From JAHEJB01 sp041748175 (GTDB lineage: Bacteria; Bacteroidota; Rhodothermia; Rhodothermales; Rubricoccaceae): a DNA stretch of 32,549 nt. The DNA lies in the NCBI GenBank assembly GCA_041748175.1, contig JBGTDU010000012.1:1-32549 (forward strand), given 5' to 3'. The translations under genes and the position numbers were made by a program. This document shows, one piece after another, positions 24,101 to 30,494 of the stretch. How positions within the stretch are numbered: the first letter of the stretch is position 1; every line of letters begins with the position of its first letter. The notes under the pieces are model-generated. The model was not told where the DNA came from and made no database searches. It worked only from the letters and a program-made list of their open reading frames with translations.

Positions 24101-24354
24101 TCGAATGGGTCCCGTCGCCAAATGCGCATCGTGTAGCCGTCCCAGCGGCCGAGTCCCTCGCGCGTAGCGAACCATAGAAAGCCGCGCCGGTCCTCCAGCA
24201 TCTCGTAAACGGACGACTGTGGTAGGTTCGCCTCGACCTCAACAGCGCGCTCGAATCGGATCGCGGAAGGCCCCATCTCCGCCTCCTGCGCATGGGTGCC
24301 CTTCGCCGATATCAGGGCGAGGAGGATAGTCAGTACAAGAAACGAGGCGCGCAT
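21193..24354 (-). CDS. Two-component sensor histidine kinase with beta-propeller sensor (Reg_prop, Y_Y_Y)
   Basis: 1053 residues from ATG 24354, chosen because it begins a signal peptide (MRASFLVLTILLALISAKGT, then HAQ); an in-frame start at 24453 would add 33 residues with no signal character. About 13 repeats of the type LW-G-T-x-x-GL-R (for example GALWVGTLGGGLNRIDP, GTLWFGHLGGLNRL) form propellers up to about residue 690. A Y_Y_Y domain follows (WDKDWVQLGTQRQATYTNLP). One membrane segment spans about 789-810. The kinase has H840 (SRDMHDEVG, HisKA_3 type), N-box E948/N952 (ILKEALHNIVKHA) and G-box EDDGLGF. It senses an extracytoplasmic, possibly polymeric, ligand that cannot be named. Confidence 0.95.
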   Translation of the reverse strand: MRASFLVLTILLALISAKGTHAQEAEMGPSAIRFERAVEVEANLPQSSVYEMLEDRRGFLWFATREGLGRWDGYTMRIWRRDPFDPASLPGNVVRELVEDGAGNLWANTQQTDRTSTGIARLVGPSHETVRRYGHADARLLLGPEATVWLVDTDSLFCYDAERDRFVALRTRISDAFVAMQGGMSTADGTLWISTRDGLEAYPPGQDGTPATGRAFLVGPDVSWGTLADPAYSPFSTLAEDEDGTLWIGGARLARLDSSRRRMETLPTPTPDTFGSGAGLTISEIIPGGENLWLGTLDGVYRYNIADGAFERHSLRLAGDIATQNWVTALHRDRTGALWAGTVWGLHRALPLAAPFQLLAHDPDDSNSLGSGIVMAIQEDVHGALWVGTLGGGLNRIDPDGRVTRYRHDAANSATVSHDWIWSLASDGKTLWVGTGSGLDAIRLDQPNPVERLHFGLDATAGWGPSANGLHLDAEGTLWFGHLGGLNRLLTNGALLRTRTPGRAGITAIRTIPGGAWVATTDGLLRYDAAEDAFHSYRHDPNDPASLSDDAIITLHLDRTGALWVGTQSGLNRTASDAASFTHFTSANGLPSDVVYSILEDDGGDLWVSTNRGLARLSLAAPERGFRAFTFTDGVGNVEFNTNAAFRAADGMLYFGGDRGVTVFHPSALRANPYRAPIVLTALHRSTREGTETTRFVEGPIEISPDQYTFSLEFAALNFSNAAQLRYAVQMDGWDKDWVQLGTQRQATYTNLPPGHYTFRVRASNEDGLWNEEGIAVPIIVRPRLWQTWWFRAFLVLAAVAFVAFVVWTISRRRYERKLARLEAHRALDAERSRISRDMHDEVGASLSEIAILSELARRELDRPAAADDRLERIAEGSRAMLDSLGQIVWAINPKNDRLPALAGYLREHAARYLDAAELPATLNFPAFVANASVTAEVRRNVFLILKEALHNIVKHASANHVTVTLSVKDVRLTLVVEDDGLGFAQAGGDGAPLRTADGFHGGNGLGNMHRRAREISGVLVVDTMLNRGTTLQLTAPLSAPPAVSSQRLTVPK

Positions 24355-24501
24355 CAGGGCTAGACGCCGATGAGACAGCCGGATAGGCGTCGGAGTATAC
24401 GGCGAGACGGGTTCGTCTGAGATGGCCGTGAACGTGGTACAATTCGCGCACAAACGCTATGTTCATCCCCCCGATCGTGCTGCCTCTATCGCCTCCACCT
24501 C
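24355..24501. promoter_or_regulatory. Divergent intergenic region, sensor kinase / oxygenase
   Basis: This 147-bp gap must hold the promoters for the minus-strand kinase series and the plus-strand oxygenase. A TATACT-like hexamer is seen on the minus strand (24395-24400) and TACAAT on the plus strand (24438-24443), neither with a convincing -35. These are weak candidates only. Confidence 0.3.
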
Positions 24502-25236
24502 ATGGACAACTCGCTTCCCTCGTTTGAGCATCTCGCCAGCGAAGGCATCGCTGCACGCCCTCGCTTTCTAACCGATGATGAGTGCCAGGCGTTGCTCAAC
24601 CAGATCGCCGCCTATCGGGCCACCCACGATCTGCCCGAGGTCTTCCGCGAAGCTGGCGACCGGCCGCTCCACTACCGTGTCATTGATGGTGAGCGAATCG
24701 AAGCGCATTTCCCGGACCTCGTGGCGTTGTACGAGCGGGTTAATGAGCTTGTCAACGAGGCCCTGGGCGAGGAACTTGAGCCGCTCGCGGACAGGCGCGT
24801 GGGATTGAACGTCAACGTGACGCCCGCAGGCGGAACGTACCGCTGGCACTACGATCGCAACGCGGTAACGGCAATCCTGTACCTCAACGCAGTGCCCGGC
24901 GGCGAGACGGAGATCTACCCGAACTACCGCCTGTTCATGGAAGGCGTGCGCTACTCGGGCTTCCAACGGCTGTCAGACGGCGTCCTGATGATGCGGCCCA
25001 TTCGAAGCATCTTCGGAAAGCTCGTTCGCGTGGCTCCGAAAGCCGGCCTACTCGTAGCGATGCGCGGCAACCAATGCCTTCATAGCGTGCGGCCTGTTGA
25101 CGGCGAGGTGGATCGCATCAACGTCATCATGTCGTACGACCGGCCGGGAGCGCGGTTTGATGTGGCGTCTCGCCTCAACCAGTATCTGTACGAATCGGGT
25201 GGTGAGGCGGCAGATGCCGATCCGAACTATCGGTAG
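24502..25236 (+). CDS. 2-oxoglutarate/Fe(II)-dependent oxygenase
   Basis: 244 residues. The double-stranded beta-helix iron site is complete: H116 and D118 (YRWHYDRNAV) and distal H194 (NQCLHSVRPVDG), with R205 (DRINVIMSYD) placed to bind 2-oxoglutarate. TAILYLNAVPGGETEIYPNY is the usual strand between them, as in prolyl-hydroxylase-like 2OG-FeII_Oxy proteins. The first 100 residues are helical and contain ARPRFLTDDECQALLNQI. Substrate cannot be told from the sequence; small molecules, lipids and protein side chains are all possible. It stands alone, divergent from the kinase. Confidence 0.87.
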   Translation: MDNSLPSFEHLASEGIAARPRFLTDDECQALLNQIAAYRATHDLPEVFREAGDRPLHYRVIDGERIEAHFPDLVALYERVNELVNEALGEELEPLADRRVGLNVNVTPAGGTYRWHYDRNAVTAILYLNAVPGGETEIYPNYRLFMEGVRYSGFQRLSDGVLMMRPIRSIFGKLVRVAPKAGLLVAMRGNQCLHSVRPVDGEVDRINVIMSYDRPGARFDVASRLNQYLYESGGEAADADPNYR

Positions 25237-25312
25237 GAGAGCTATTGCGTATTCCGTATTGCGTATCCCTGAAGATGCGTACGCTGCGCACTACGCATTA
25301 CGCACCAGACTC
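25237..25312. repeat. Convergent intergenic region with GCGTATTGCGTA/TACGCATTACGCA repeats
   Basis: Between two converging genes. GCGTATTCC and GTATTGCGTATCC on the left face TGCGTACGC and CTACGCATTACGCACC on the right; TGCGTA (25276-25281) pairs with TACGCA (25292-25297). This is the ACGCATTACGC family also found inside the ribosomal operon. In this position it may act as a bidirectional transcript end. Confidence 0.5.
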
Positions 25313-25975
25313 CTAGCTTAGCAAATTGAACCGCACCAGCAGCCGCTCACCGTCGCTCCAGCGAATCCATCCACGCGGCATCCCCGACTCGCGGGAATCT
25401 GTGCTTTCGACGAGCATCCAGCTGTCCTGTACGGCAAGGACGTGGTAGTCCTGGCCCTCGCGTGAGCCCATGTTCGCGGTCTCTTCGCCGGGGCCGGAGC
25501 GCAGCGGGTTGACGGTGGCATCTATGGGCTCGACACTGTAGACGTCGAGGAAGAACTCGGGCCAGAGCTTAAATTGGACGGCCTCTCGGCTGACCCACAT
25601 CGTCCGCGGGTAGGCCCGAGGGAGTGGTTCACTGGCATTGACGATCACCTCTACCCAGTGCTGCCAAACCGTCACCGCCCGGAGATAAAGGAAGTCATAA
25701 TCGAGCTTCATCACCTCTATATCCAGCCACGGCGGGCCGTAGCCGAGTTCGAAATGATGGGCACCCGTTCGGAAGGTGAGGCTATCCATTGGCGTCAGCA
25801 TGGACGGATGGGTGGCCGGATCCGGGCTTCCGTAGAAGTAAAGCGGCTGTTCATCCTGCAACTGTGGCATCGCCATGCCAATGCCGAGCCCGACGGGTTG
25901 AGCGAACGCCGCGTGGGACGCCACGACGACAAGCAAAACACAAGGAACAAGGGTGCGGAAAACGAAACGCATCAC
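25313..25975 (-). CDS. Secreted protein of unknown function, possible SH3-like C-terminal region
   Basis: 220 residues. A signal peptide (MMRFVFRTLVPCVLLVVVAS, then HAAFAQP) marks export. The middle has many aromatic residues (HHFELGYGPPWLDIE, YDFLYLRAVTVWQHWVEVIV). The C-terminal 80 residues (NPLRSGPGEETANMGSREGQ, YHVLAVQDSWMLVE, RGWIRWSDGERLLVRF) resemble the N-x-R-x-GPG, then V-x-x-x-W, then GWIRW pattern of bacterial SH3 domains that bind cell-wall peptides. That assignment is tentative. It has no same-strand neighbour close by. Confidence 0.75.
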   Translation of the reverse strand: MMRFVFRTLVPCVLLVVVASHAAFAQPVGLGIGMAMPQLQDEQPLYFYGSPDPATHPSMLTPMDSLTFRTGAHHFELGYGPPWLDIEVMKLDYDFLYLRAVTVWQHWVEVIVNASEPLPRAYPRTMWVSREAVQFKLWPEFFLDVYSVEPIDATVNPLRSGPGEETANMGSREGQDYHVLAVQDSWMLVESTDSRESGMPRGWIRWSDGERLLVRFNLLS

Positions 25976-26062
25976 AGAGATTTTGGCTGAGGTCGCTCCG
26001 GAATTTACAAGCCGCCAGCCAGAAGAAGCCGGCCGCCAATCGTCTACCTCAGCCGTCTTTTC

Positions 26063-27400
26063 TTACAACTGCCGGAAGACCACGCGCCGATTCTGGGCTT
26101 TGCCCTCGGTCGTACCGTTGTCGGAAGCAGGCTGGCTTTCGCCGTGGCCGATGGTATCGAGTCGCCCTGCATCGATTCCGTTGGCGATGAGCCACGATGC
26201 GACGGCCTCGGCGCGTTCCTGCGAGAGCGTCTGGTTCGAATCATCCGTGCCGTCGGCGTCCGTGTGCCCCTCAACGAGAAGGCGTAGGTCGTTGTGCTCT
26301 TCCATCATCATGAGAACCTCGCCCAGGATGCCGCCCGACTCCGGTTTGAGGACCGCGCTGCCCGTGTCAAAGCGGATGGCGGTGGTAGAGACGAATCCAT
26401 CAGCCTGGAGGTCGTCGTAGAGCGAACGAGCCCCGCCCTCGGCGATCCGGATGTCGTCCACGAACATGGCGCCAGCGCCGTTGAAGAAGAAATGCAGTTT
26501 GTCGGCGCGGGGAAAGTCCCAGCGCGGGACGTTGGCGACGCGTGTGCCGTTGACGTACATCTTGCAGTACGGCCCATCGCAGCCGAGCGCGACCGTGGCC
26601 CACTCGTTCTCCACCATGCCACCCTGGCCGTTGGACTCGGCCCCGGCCCACGCGAGGCCCTGGTGGAGCGGGATGGCGGCGAGGTGAACCGGCGGCGGAT
26701 AGTTGCAGCGCGTGTCCGGCGTGTCGTCGCTGCCGTCGGAGAACATGAAGTACTTGACGCGGTCACCAGGGTCCTGGTGCATCGCCCGGAACTCGAACGT
26801 GAACTGCTCGGGAAGTGTCTCGGGGAGCTCGATCGTGAAGCACCCGTTCGCGCCGCTGCCCGCGACGTCCGTCCCCGAGTGCAGCGCGAGGTTCGTGTCG
26901 TCGCTGGAGCCGAGGCGGACCACGTCCATGTCGCCCGCGATGTAGCTCAGGCGCGATGGGAAGTTGCCGACCCGGGTGCCTTCGAAATCGTGCGCAAAGA
27001 GGACCCGCTCACCCGGGATGAAGTCGTAGTTGGCCCAGACCTCTCCCGAATTGGAGCCGCCCGAGTTGCCGACTGATGAGTTGTCGGAGGAACCGGCGGG
27101 CTCGTAGCCGGAGATCGGCTCGCCGTCCTCATTCACAATGACGGGTTCCTGACCGTTGTCGCGGGCGTCGTCGATGCATTCCTCGTCCGTGACGGCGCAG
27201 ACGATGGCGTCTTCGGCGAGATCGAGCGTCCGGCGGGCCGCATCAACTGCTCGCTGTTCGATGCGGCGCGTCACGTCGTCTTCAACGCGGTCGCGGATTC
27301 GGTCGCCGACGCTACCTAGTTGGGCCGACGCGGGAGTCGCGAGACTCACACAAGGGCCGACAAGAAAAAGAAGGGGCAGGAATCGCCGGGAGGGGCTCAT
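26063..27400 (-). CDS. OmpA-family outer-membrane/periplasmic protein with lectin-like domain
   Basis: 445 residues from ATG 27400, which starts the signal peptide MSPSRRFLPLLFLVGPCVSL (then ATPASAQ); starts at 27424 and 27439 are also in frame. A helical part (RIRDRVEDDVTRRIEQRAVD), an acidic Ser/Gly linker, then a beta-rich segment beginning FIPGERVLFAHDFEGTRVGN that looks like a concanavalin/LamG-type domain. The C-terminal 110 residues are a peptidoglycan-binding OmpA domain: LLVEGHTDADGTDDSNQTLS, ERAEAVASWLIANGI and final QNRRVVF. No beta-barrel is apparent. It probably tethers to the cell wall. Confidence 0.9.
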   Translation of the reverse strand: MSPSRRFLPLLFLVGPCVSLATPASAQLGSVGDRIRDRVEDDVTRRIEQRAVDAARRTLDLAEDAIVCAVTDEECIDDARDNGQEPVIVNEDGEPISGYEPAGSSDNSSVGNSGGSNSGEVWANYDFIPGERVLFAHDFEGTRVGNFPSRLSYIAGDMDVVRLGSSDDTNLALHSGTDVAGSGANGCFTIELPETLPEQFTFEFRAMHQDPGDRVKYFMFSDGSDDTPDTRCNYPPPVHLAAIPLHQGLAWAGAESNGQGGMVENEWATVALGCDGPYCKMYVNGTRVANVPRWDFPRADKLHFFFNGAGAMFVDDIRIAEGGARSLYDDLQADGFVSTTAIRFDTGSAVLKPESGGILGEVLMMMEEHNDLRLLVEGHTDADGTDDSNQTLSQERAEAVASWLIANGIDAGRLDTIGHGESQPASDNGTTEGKAQNRRVVFRQL

Positions 27401-27439
27401 TGGATCAGGGGACTGGTGGGACATGCGGAATAAGCCCAA

Positions 27440-27593
27440 GGCTACCCGGCGGCCCGCTCACCACGCGTCACCCGATGATGTGATTCGAGGCTATTGCGCA
27501 TTTCGTATCGCGTGGTAGTCTGGTCTGGTTACGCCAACTCGACTCACGCACGCCGAACTACGCAATACGAACTACGCATTATGCCCTAGCCCC
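27440..27593. repeat. Divergent intergenic region with ACGCAATACG-type repeats
   Basis: Two related halves: GCTATTGCGCATTTCGTATC near 27491-27510 and CTACGCAATACGAACTACGC near 27555-27575, partly complementary and so able to form a long imperfect hairpin just before the NRDE gene. The wording matches the repeats at 2937, 7586 and 25237. No promoter could be assigned. Confidence 0.5.
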
Positions 27594-28346
27594 ATGTGCG
27601 TCCTATTCTTCGCCAACCGCGTCCATGCGCGCTATGACCTCGTGTTTGCGGGCAATCGCGACGAGGCCTATCATCGCCCCGCCGCACTGGCCGGTTGGTG
27701 GGTTGACGATCCGGATGTTCTGGCCGGGCGGGATCTGGAGGCCGGAGGCACCTGGCTGGGCGTTACGCGAGAGGGCCGATGGTCGGTCGTTACCAACGTG
27801 CGCGATCTTCCTGCGCACCGGGCTCGCGACCGCTCGCGCGGAGCGTTGCCTACCAGATTTCTTGTTGGGACCGAAGAGCCAGAAACGTATGCAAGGCGCG
27901 TCTTTGAAGAACGCCACGAGTTCAACCCCTTCAACCTGATCGTCGGCGATGCGGAGGCCGTCTGGATCGTCTCCACGCACATGGACGCGCCGGAAGAAAT
28001 CGCCCCGGGCGTCTACGGTCTCTCCAACGCCACGCTGGATGCGCCGTGGCCGAAAGTAATTCGGGGGAAAGCGGCCTTCGACAATATCCTGCAAGCCCGG
28101 GAGCCGAGCACGGACGCGTGCCTCGACTTTCTCCACGACGGCCACCGCGCCCCCGACAACGACCTCCCCGATACTGGCGTAGGGTTGGACATGGAGAGAA
28201 AGCTCTCGCCGCTGTTCATCGCAAACGACCGCTACGGAACGCGGGCGAGTTCGGTCATCCTCCTTGATGAGGAAGGGGGGCGATTCGTGGAACGAACGTA
28301 TTCGGCAGGCGGAGTTGAAGGCGAGACCCTGCACCATTCGTTCTGA
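27594..28346 (+). CDS. NRDE family (TANGO2-like) protein
   Basis: 250 residues. It begins MCVLFFANRVHARYDLVFAG and has the family motif N21-R22-D23-E24 (GNRDEAYHRP). WVDDPDVLAGRDLEAGGTWL, then RSRGALPTRFLVG and PFNLIVGDAEAVWIVS follow the usual layout. The second-residue cysteine is the likely N-terminal nucleophile of this Ntn-hydrolase-like family. Animal TANGO2 affects Golgi organisation and lipid or haem handling, but the bacterial role is not settled. It is 78 nt upstream of the sulfotransferase-like gene on the same strand. Confidence 0.9.
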   Translation: MCVLFFANRVHARYDLVFAGNRDEAYHRPAALAGWWVDDPDVLAGRDLEAGGTWLGVTREGRWSVVTNVRDLPAHRARDRSRGALPTRFLVGTEEPETYARRVFEERHEFNPFNLIVGDAEAVWIVSTHMDAPEEIAPGVYGLSNATLDAPWPKVIRGKAAFDNILQAREPSTDACLDFLHDGHRAPDNDLPDTGVGLDMERKLSPLFIANDRYGTRASSVILLDEEGGRFVERTYSAGGVEGETLHHSF

Positions 28347-28394
28347 TCGCGATTGGATACCGGCAGCTGGTACGAGGGCGGCAGAGGACGCTAG

Positions 28395-28424
28395 CTTCAT
28401 GGCGAAATCCGAAATCCGAAACCC
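28395..28424 (+). repeat. ATCCGAAAT repeats before the sulfotransferase-like gene
   Basis: GGCGAAATCCGAAATCCGAA (28401-28420) lies immediately before the GTG start at 28425. It is the same unit as in the rplX and rpsM spacers, again directly before a start codon. Confidence 0.5.
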
Positions 28425-29150
28425 GTGAGCATCCGCATCGCCATGTGGAGCGGCCCCCGCAACATCTCGACGGCGCTCATGCGCTCGTGGGGGAGCCGCG
28501 GGGATACGGTAGTCGTGGATGAGCCGCTCTATGCTTTCTATCTGAAAGAAACCGGGCTGGCCCATCCGGGCCGAGAAGCCATCCTGAAGTCCCAGCCAAC
28601 GAATTGGGAAACCGTGGCCCAGCAGCTTTCAGGGCCGATTCCGGGCGACAAAAGCAACTTCTACCAGAAGCACATGGCCCACCATCTGTTGCCGGGCGTC
28701 GGGAGGGAGTGGTTGATGGAAGAATCCTTCCGCCACACCTTCCTCATTCGAGAGCCCCGCGCCATGCTGACCTCGCTCGCAAAGGTCATCCCCAACCCGC
28801 GCATCGAGGATACGGGGCTGCCCCAGCAGGTGGAGTTGTTCGAGATGTTGGGCGGGGCGTCCGCCGTCATCGACTCGCGCGATGTGCTGGTGAATCCGGA
28901 GGCCATGCTGCGCGCACTCTGCTCGGCGCTCGACGTGCCCTTCGATTTGGCGATGCTCTCATGGGAGGCCGGCCCGCGCAAAACCGACGGCGTCTGGGCG
29001 GAGCACTGGTATTCCGGGGTTGAGGAGTCCACAGGTTTTGCTCCTCCGCGGGCGGAACGAGCCGATCTTCCTTCCCGTCTGGAGCCCGTCGCGCGGCAGT
29101 GCGAGGACTACTACAACAAGCTCCGACCCCATCGGCTTCGCGCCCCCTAG
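28425..29150 (+). CDS. Sulfotransferase-like P-loop protein
   Basis: 241 residues from a GTG at 28425 (ATG 28443 is the alternative). The N-terminus IAMWSGPRNISTALMRSWGS matches the phosphosulfate-binding loop of the sulfotransferase superfamily, and FLIREPRAMLTSLAKVIPNP matches the 3'-phosphate motif. VVVDEPLYAFYLKETG is typical of the subgroup that in plants forms the N-terminal half of branched-chain-aminotransferase-like proteins. Whether it transfers sulfate is not known. The class IV aminotransferase at 30495, matching the other half, lies nearby across an opposing gene. Its stop shares CTAG at 29147-29150 with the glycosyltransferase stop. Confidence 0.87.
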   Translation: MSIRIAMWSGPRNISTALMRSWGSRGDTVVVDEPLYAFYLKETGLAHPGREAILKSQPTNWETVAQQLSGPIPGDKSNFYQKHMAHHLLPGVGREWLMEESFRHTFLIREPRAMLTSLAKVIPNPRIEDTGLPQQVELFEMLGGASAVIDSRDVLVNPEAMLRALCSALDVPFDLAMLSWEAGPRKTDGVWAEHWYSGVEESTGFAPPRAERADLPSRLEPVARQCEDYYNKLRPHRLRAP

Positions 29151-30373
29151 CCCGTGGTCAGGTGCTCGAAGATGGTCCGTGCCGTTGCTTCCCAGCTGTG
29201 CCGTTTTGCGATCTCGACCAACGCCGCGCGCTCCTCGCCGGATTGCCCTTTTTCTCGGATGGCTTCAATGTGTGCCAGCCAGCCTGTGTCGCTGTCGCCG
29301 AGGTGGCACAAGGGCGGGGTCGACTCGAGTTGGGCCATGACGTGCGAGGTAGCGAGAAACGGCACGCCGTGGGCGATCGATTCCAGCAGCTTCAGCTTCG
29401 CGCCCGTTGCGTAGGCAAACGGCAGTATCGTGAAGCTCGCCCTTCGAAGTAATTTTGTGAGTAGTTCGTCGGACGCATCGGCGTGCAGCGTCCAGCCGTG
29501 CTCCGCACACGTGCGCTTCACGGCTTCGCTCGGCGAGTTACCGACCACGTCTACGGAAAGCTCTTCCCCCAAACGCTGGTTGAGGATGGGGTGGAATTCC
29601 CGACCGAAGAACGCCAGCGCGTCCGCGTTCATCATTACGCCAAGTGAGCCAACGAACAGCAGGCGGATGCTCGCGTTCGGAGGTTGAGCCAGCGGCGGCC
29701 CTTCGGGAATGGTGACGCCGATCGGCGTTATCAGCGATTGATGATCGGGAGCGACCTTTCTGTAGCCGGCTTCGTCGGTTTTCGTCACATGGAGGAGAAG
29801 CAGATCGGAAGCCTGGCTGGATCGAACAATACCTGCGGTCCAGCGCTCGGAGAGCCTGGCCGTGAGCTTGGCCAGCGGGTTGGATGACGCGTCGCCGAGC
29901 GTCCGATACCATTCGAAATCGTCGTTGTGTGTCTCCACGAGGTACCGCCGTCTGCCTACGAATGGATCGCCTTCGAGCAGCGGGACGGTGTAGATAAAGC
30001 TGGCGACAACCGTGCTGTACGACGAGTCGGCGAGGTGGCGCTGCGCCTCCCTCGCAAAAGCCGCCGTGACAAACCTCTCTCGCAGGTACTGGCTTCGACG
30101 CAAGATCGTTCGCAACGCCGCGTGCCTTTTCGATCGGGAATCGTTCTCAAAAGATGCGCTGGATACCGGCTCCCCATCCACGTATCGAACCACTTCCCGC
30201 TCACCCACAATGTCGACGTAGGGGACGAACCTGCTGAACGCCCCCCACTTGCGAACGATCAGAATATCCGAGCCCACGCGGATGGGGTAGAGGAGGTGGG
30301 GCGCGAGAACAAGGCACGGTCCGGCAACCGCGGCGGCCGACTCGCGTTGCTCCGGGGAATGCCGACCGACCAT
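29147..30373 (-). CDS. Glycosyltransferase (GT4-type)
   Basis: 408 residues from ATG 30373 (MVGRHSPEQRESAAAVAGPC). The frame is open to 30556 but that would overlap the aminotransferase start and adds no homology. The N-terminal half has VLAPHLLYPIRVGSDILIVR, the donor half LLFVGSLGVMMNADALAFFG and the GT4 signature GAKLKLLESIAHGVPFLATS with the E-x7-type glutamate. It probably transfers a sugar from a nucleotide sugar to a lipid or polysaccharide acceptor in the cytoplasm. It runs against its plus-strand neighbours on both sides, so it is not in an operon with them. Confidence 0.88.
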   Translation of the reverse strand: MVGRHSPEQRESAAAVAGPCLVLAPHLLYPIRVGSDILIVRKWGAFSRFVPYVDIVGEREVVRYVDGEPVSSASFENDSRSKRHAALRTILRRSQYLRERFVTAAFAREAQRHLADSSYSTVVASFIYTVPLLEGDPFVGRRRYLVETHNDDFEWYRTLGDASSNPLAKLTARLSERWTAGIVRSSQASDLLLLHVTKTDEAGYRKVAPDHQSLITPIGVTIPEGPPLAQPPNASIRLLFVGSLGVMMNADALAFFGREFHPILNQRLGEELSVDVVGNSPSEAVKRTCAEHGWTLHADASDELLTKLLRRASFTILPFAYATGAKLKLLESIAHGVPFLATSHVMAQLESTPPLCHLGDSDTGWLAHIEAIREKGQSGEERAALVEIAKRHSWEATARTIFEHLTTG

Positions 30374-30494
30374 CTTCCTGTATTCCTTTTCGCAGTAGAG
30401 AGGCCGCGAATCTACCAGCGTTCTGCGTACAATAGTGGGCTTTCCGGATCGGGGAGATTCTGCATTAGAACCCCTCTTCTCTATCGACGCTTCC
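30374..30494. promoter_or_regulatory. Divergent intergenic region, glycosyltransferase / aminotransferase
   Basis: A 121-bp gap between two start codons. TACAAT at 30428-30433 is a candidate -10 for the aminotransferase, similar to the GTACAAT at 24437-24443 before the oxygenase, but no good -35 is seen. An in-frame GTG at 30435 is rejected as the aminotransferase start because it is immediately next to this site and adds residues without homology. Confidence 0.3.

Noticed and set aside
25313..25480. Frameshift or truncation of the secreted SH3-like protein
   Set aside because: The frame is continuous from signal peptide to stop and the C-terminal GWIRW region is intact; overlapping alternate-frame ORFs are shadows.
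27603..28565. Minus-strand open frame of 320 codons opposite the NRDE and sulfotransferase-like genes
   Set aside because: Both plus-strand proteins have clear family motifs; the antisense frame has none.
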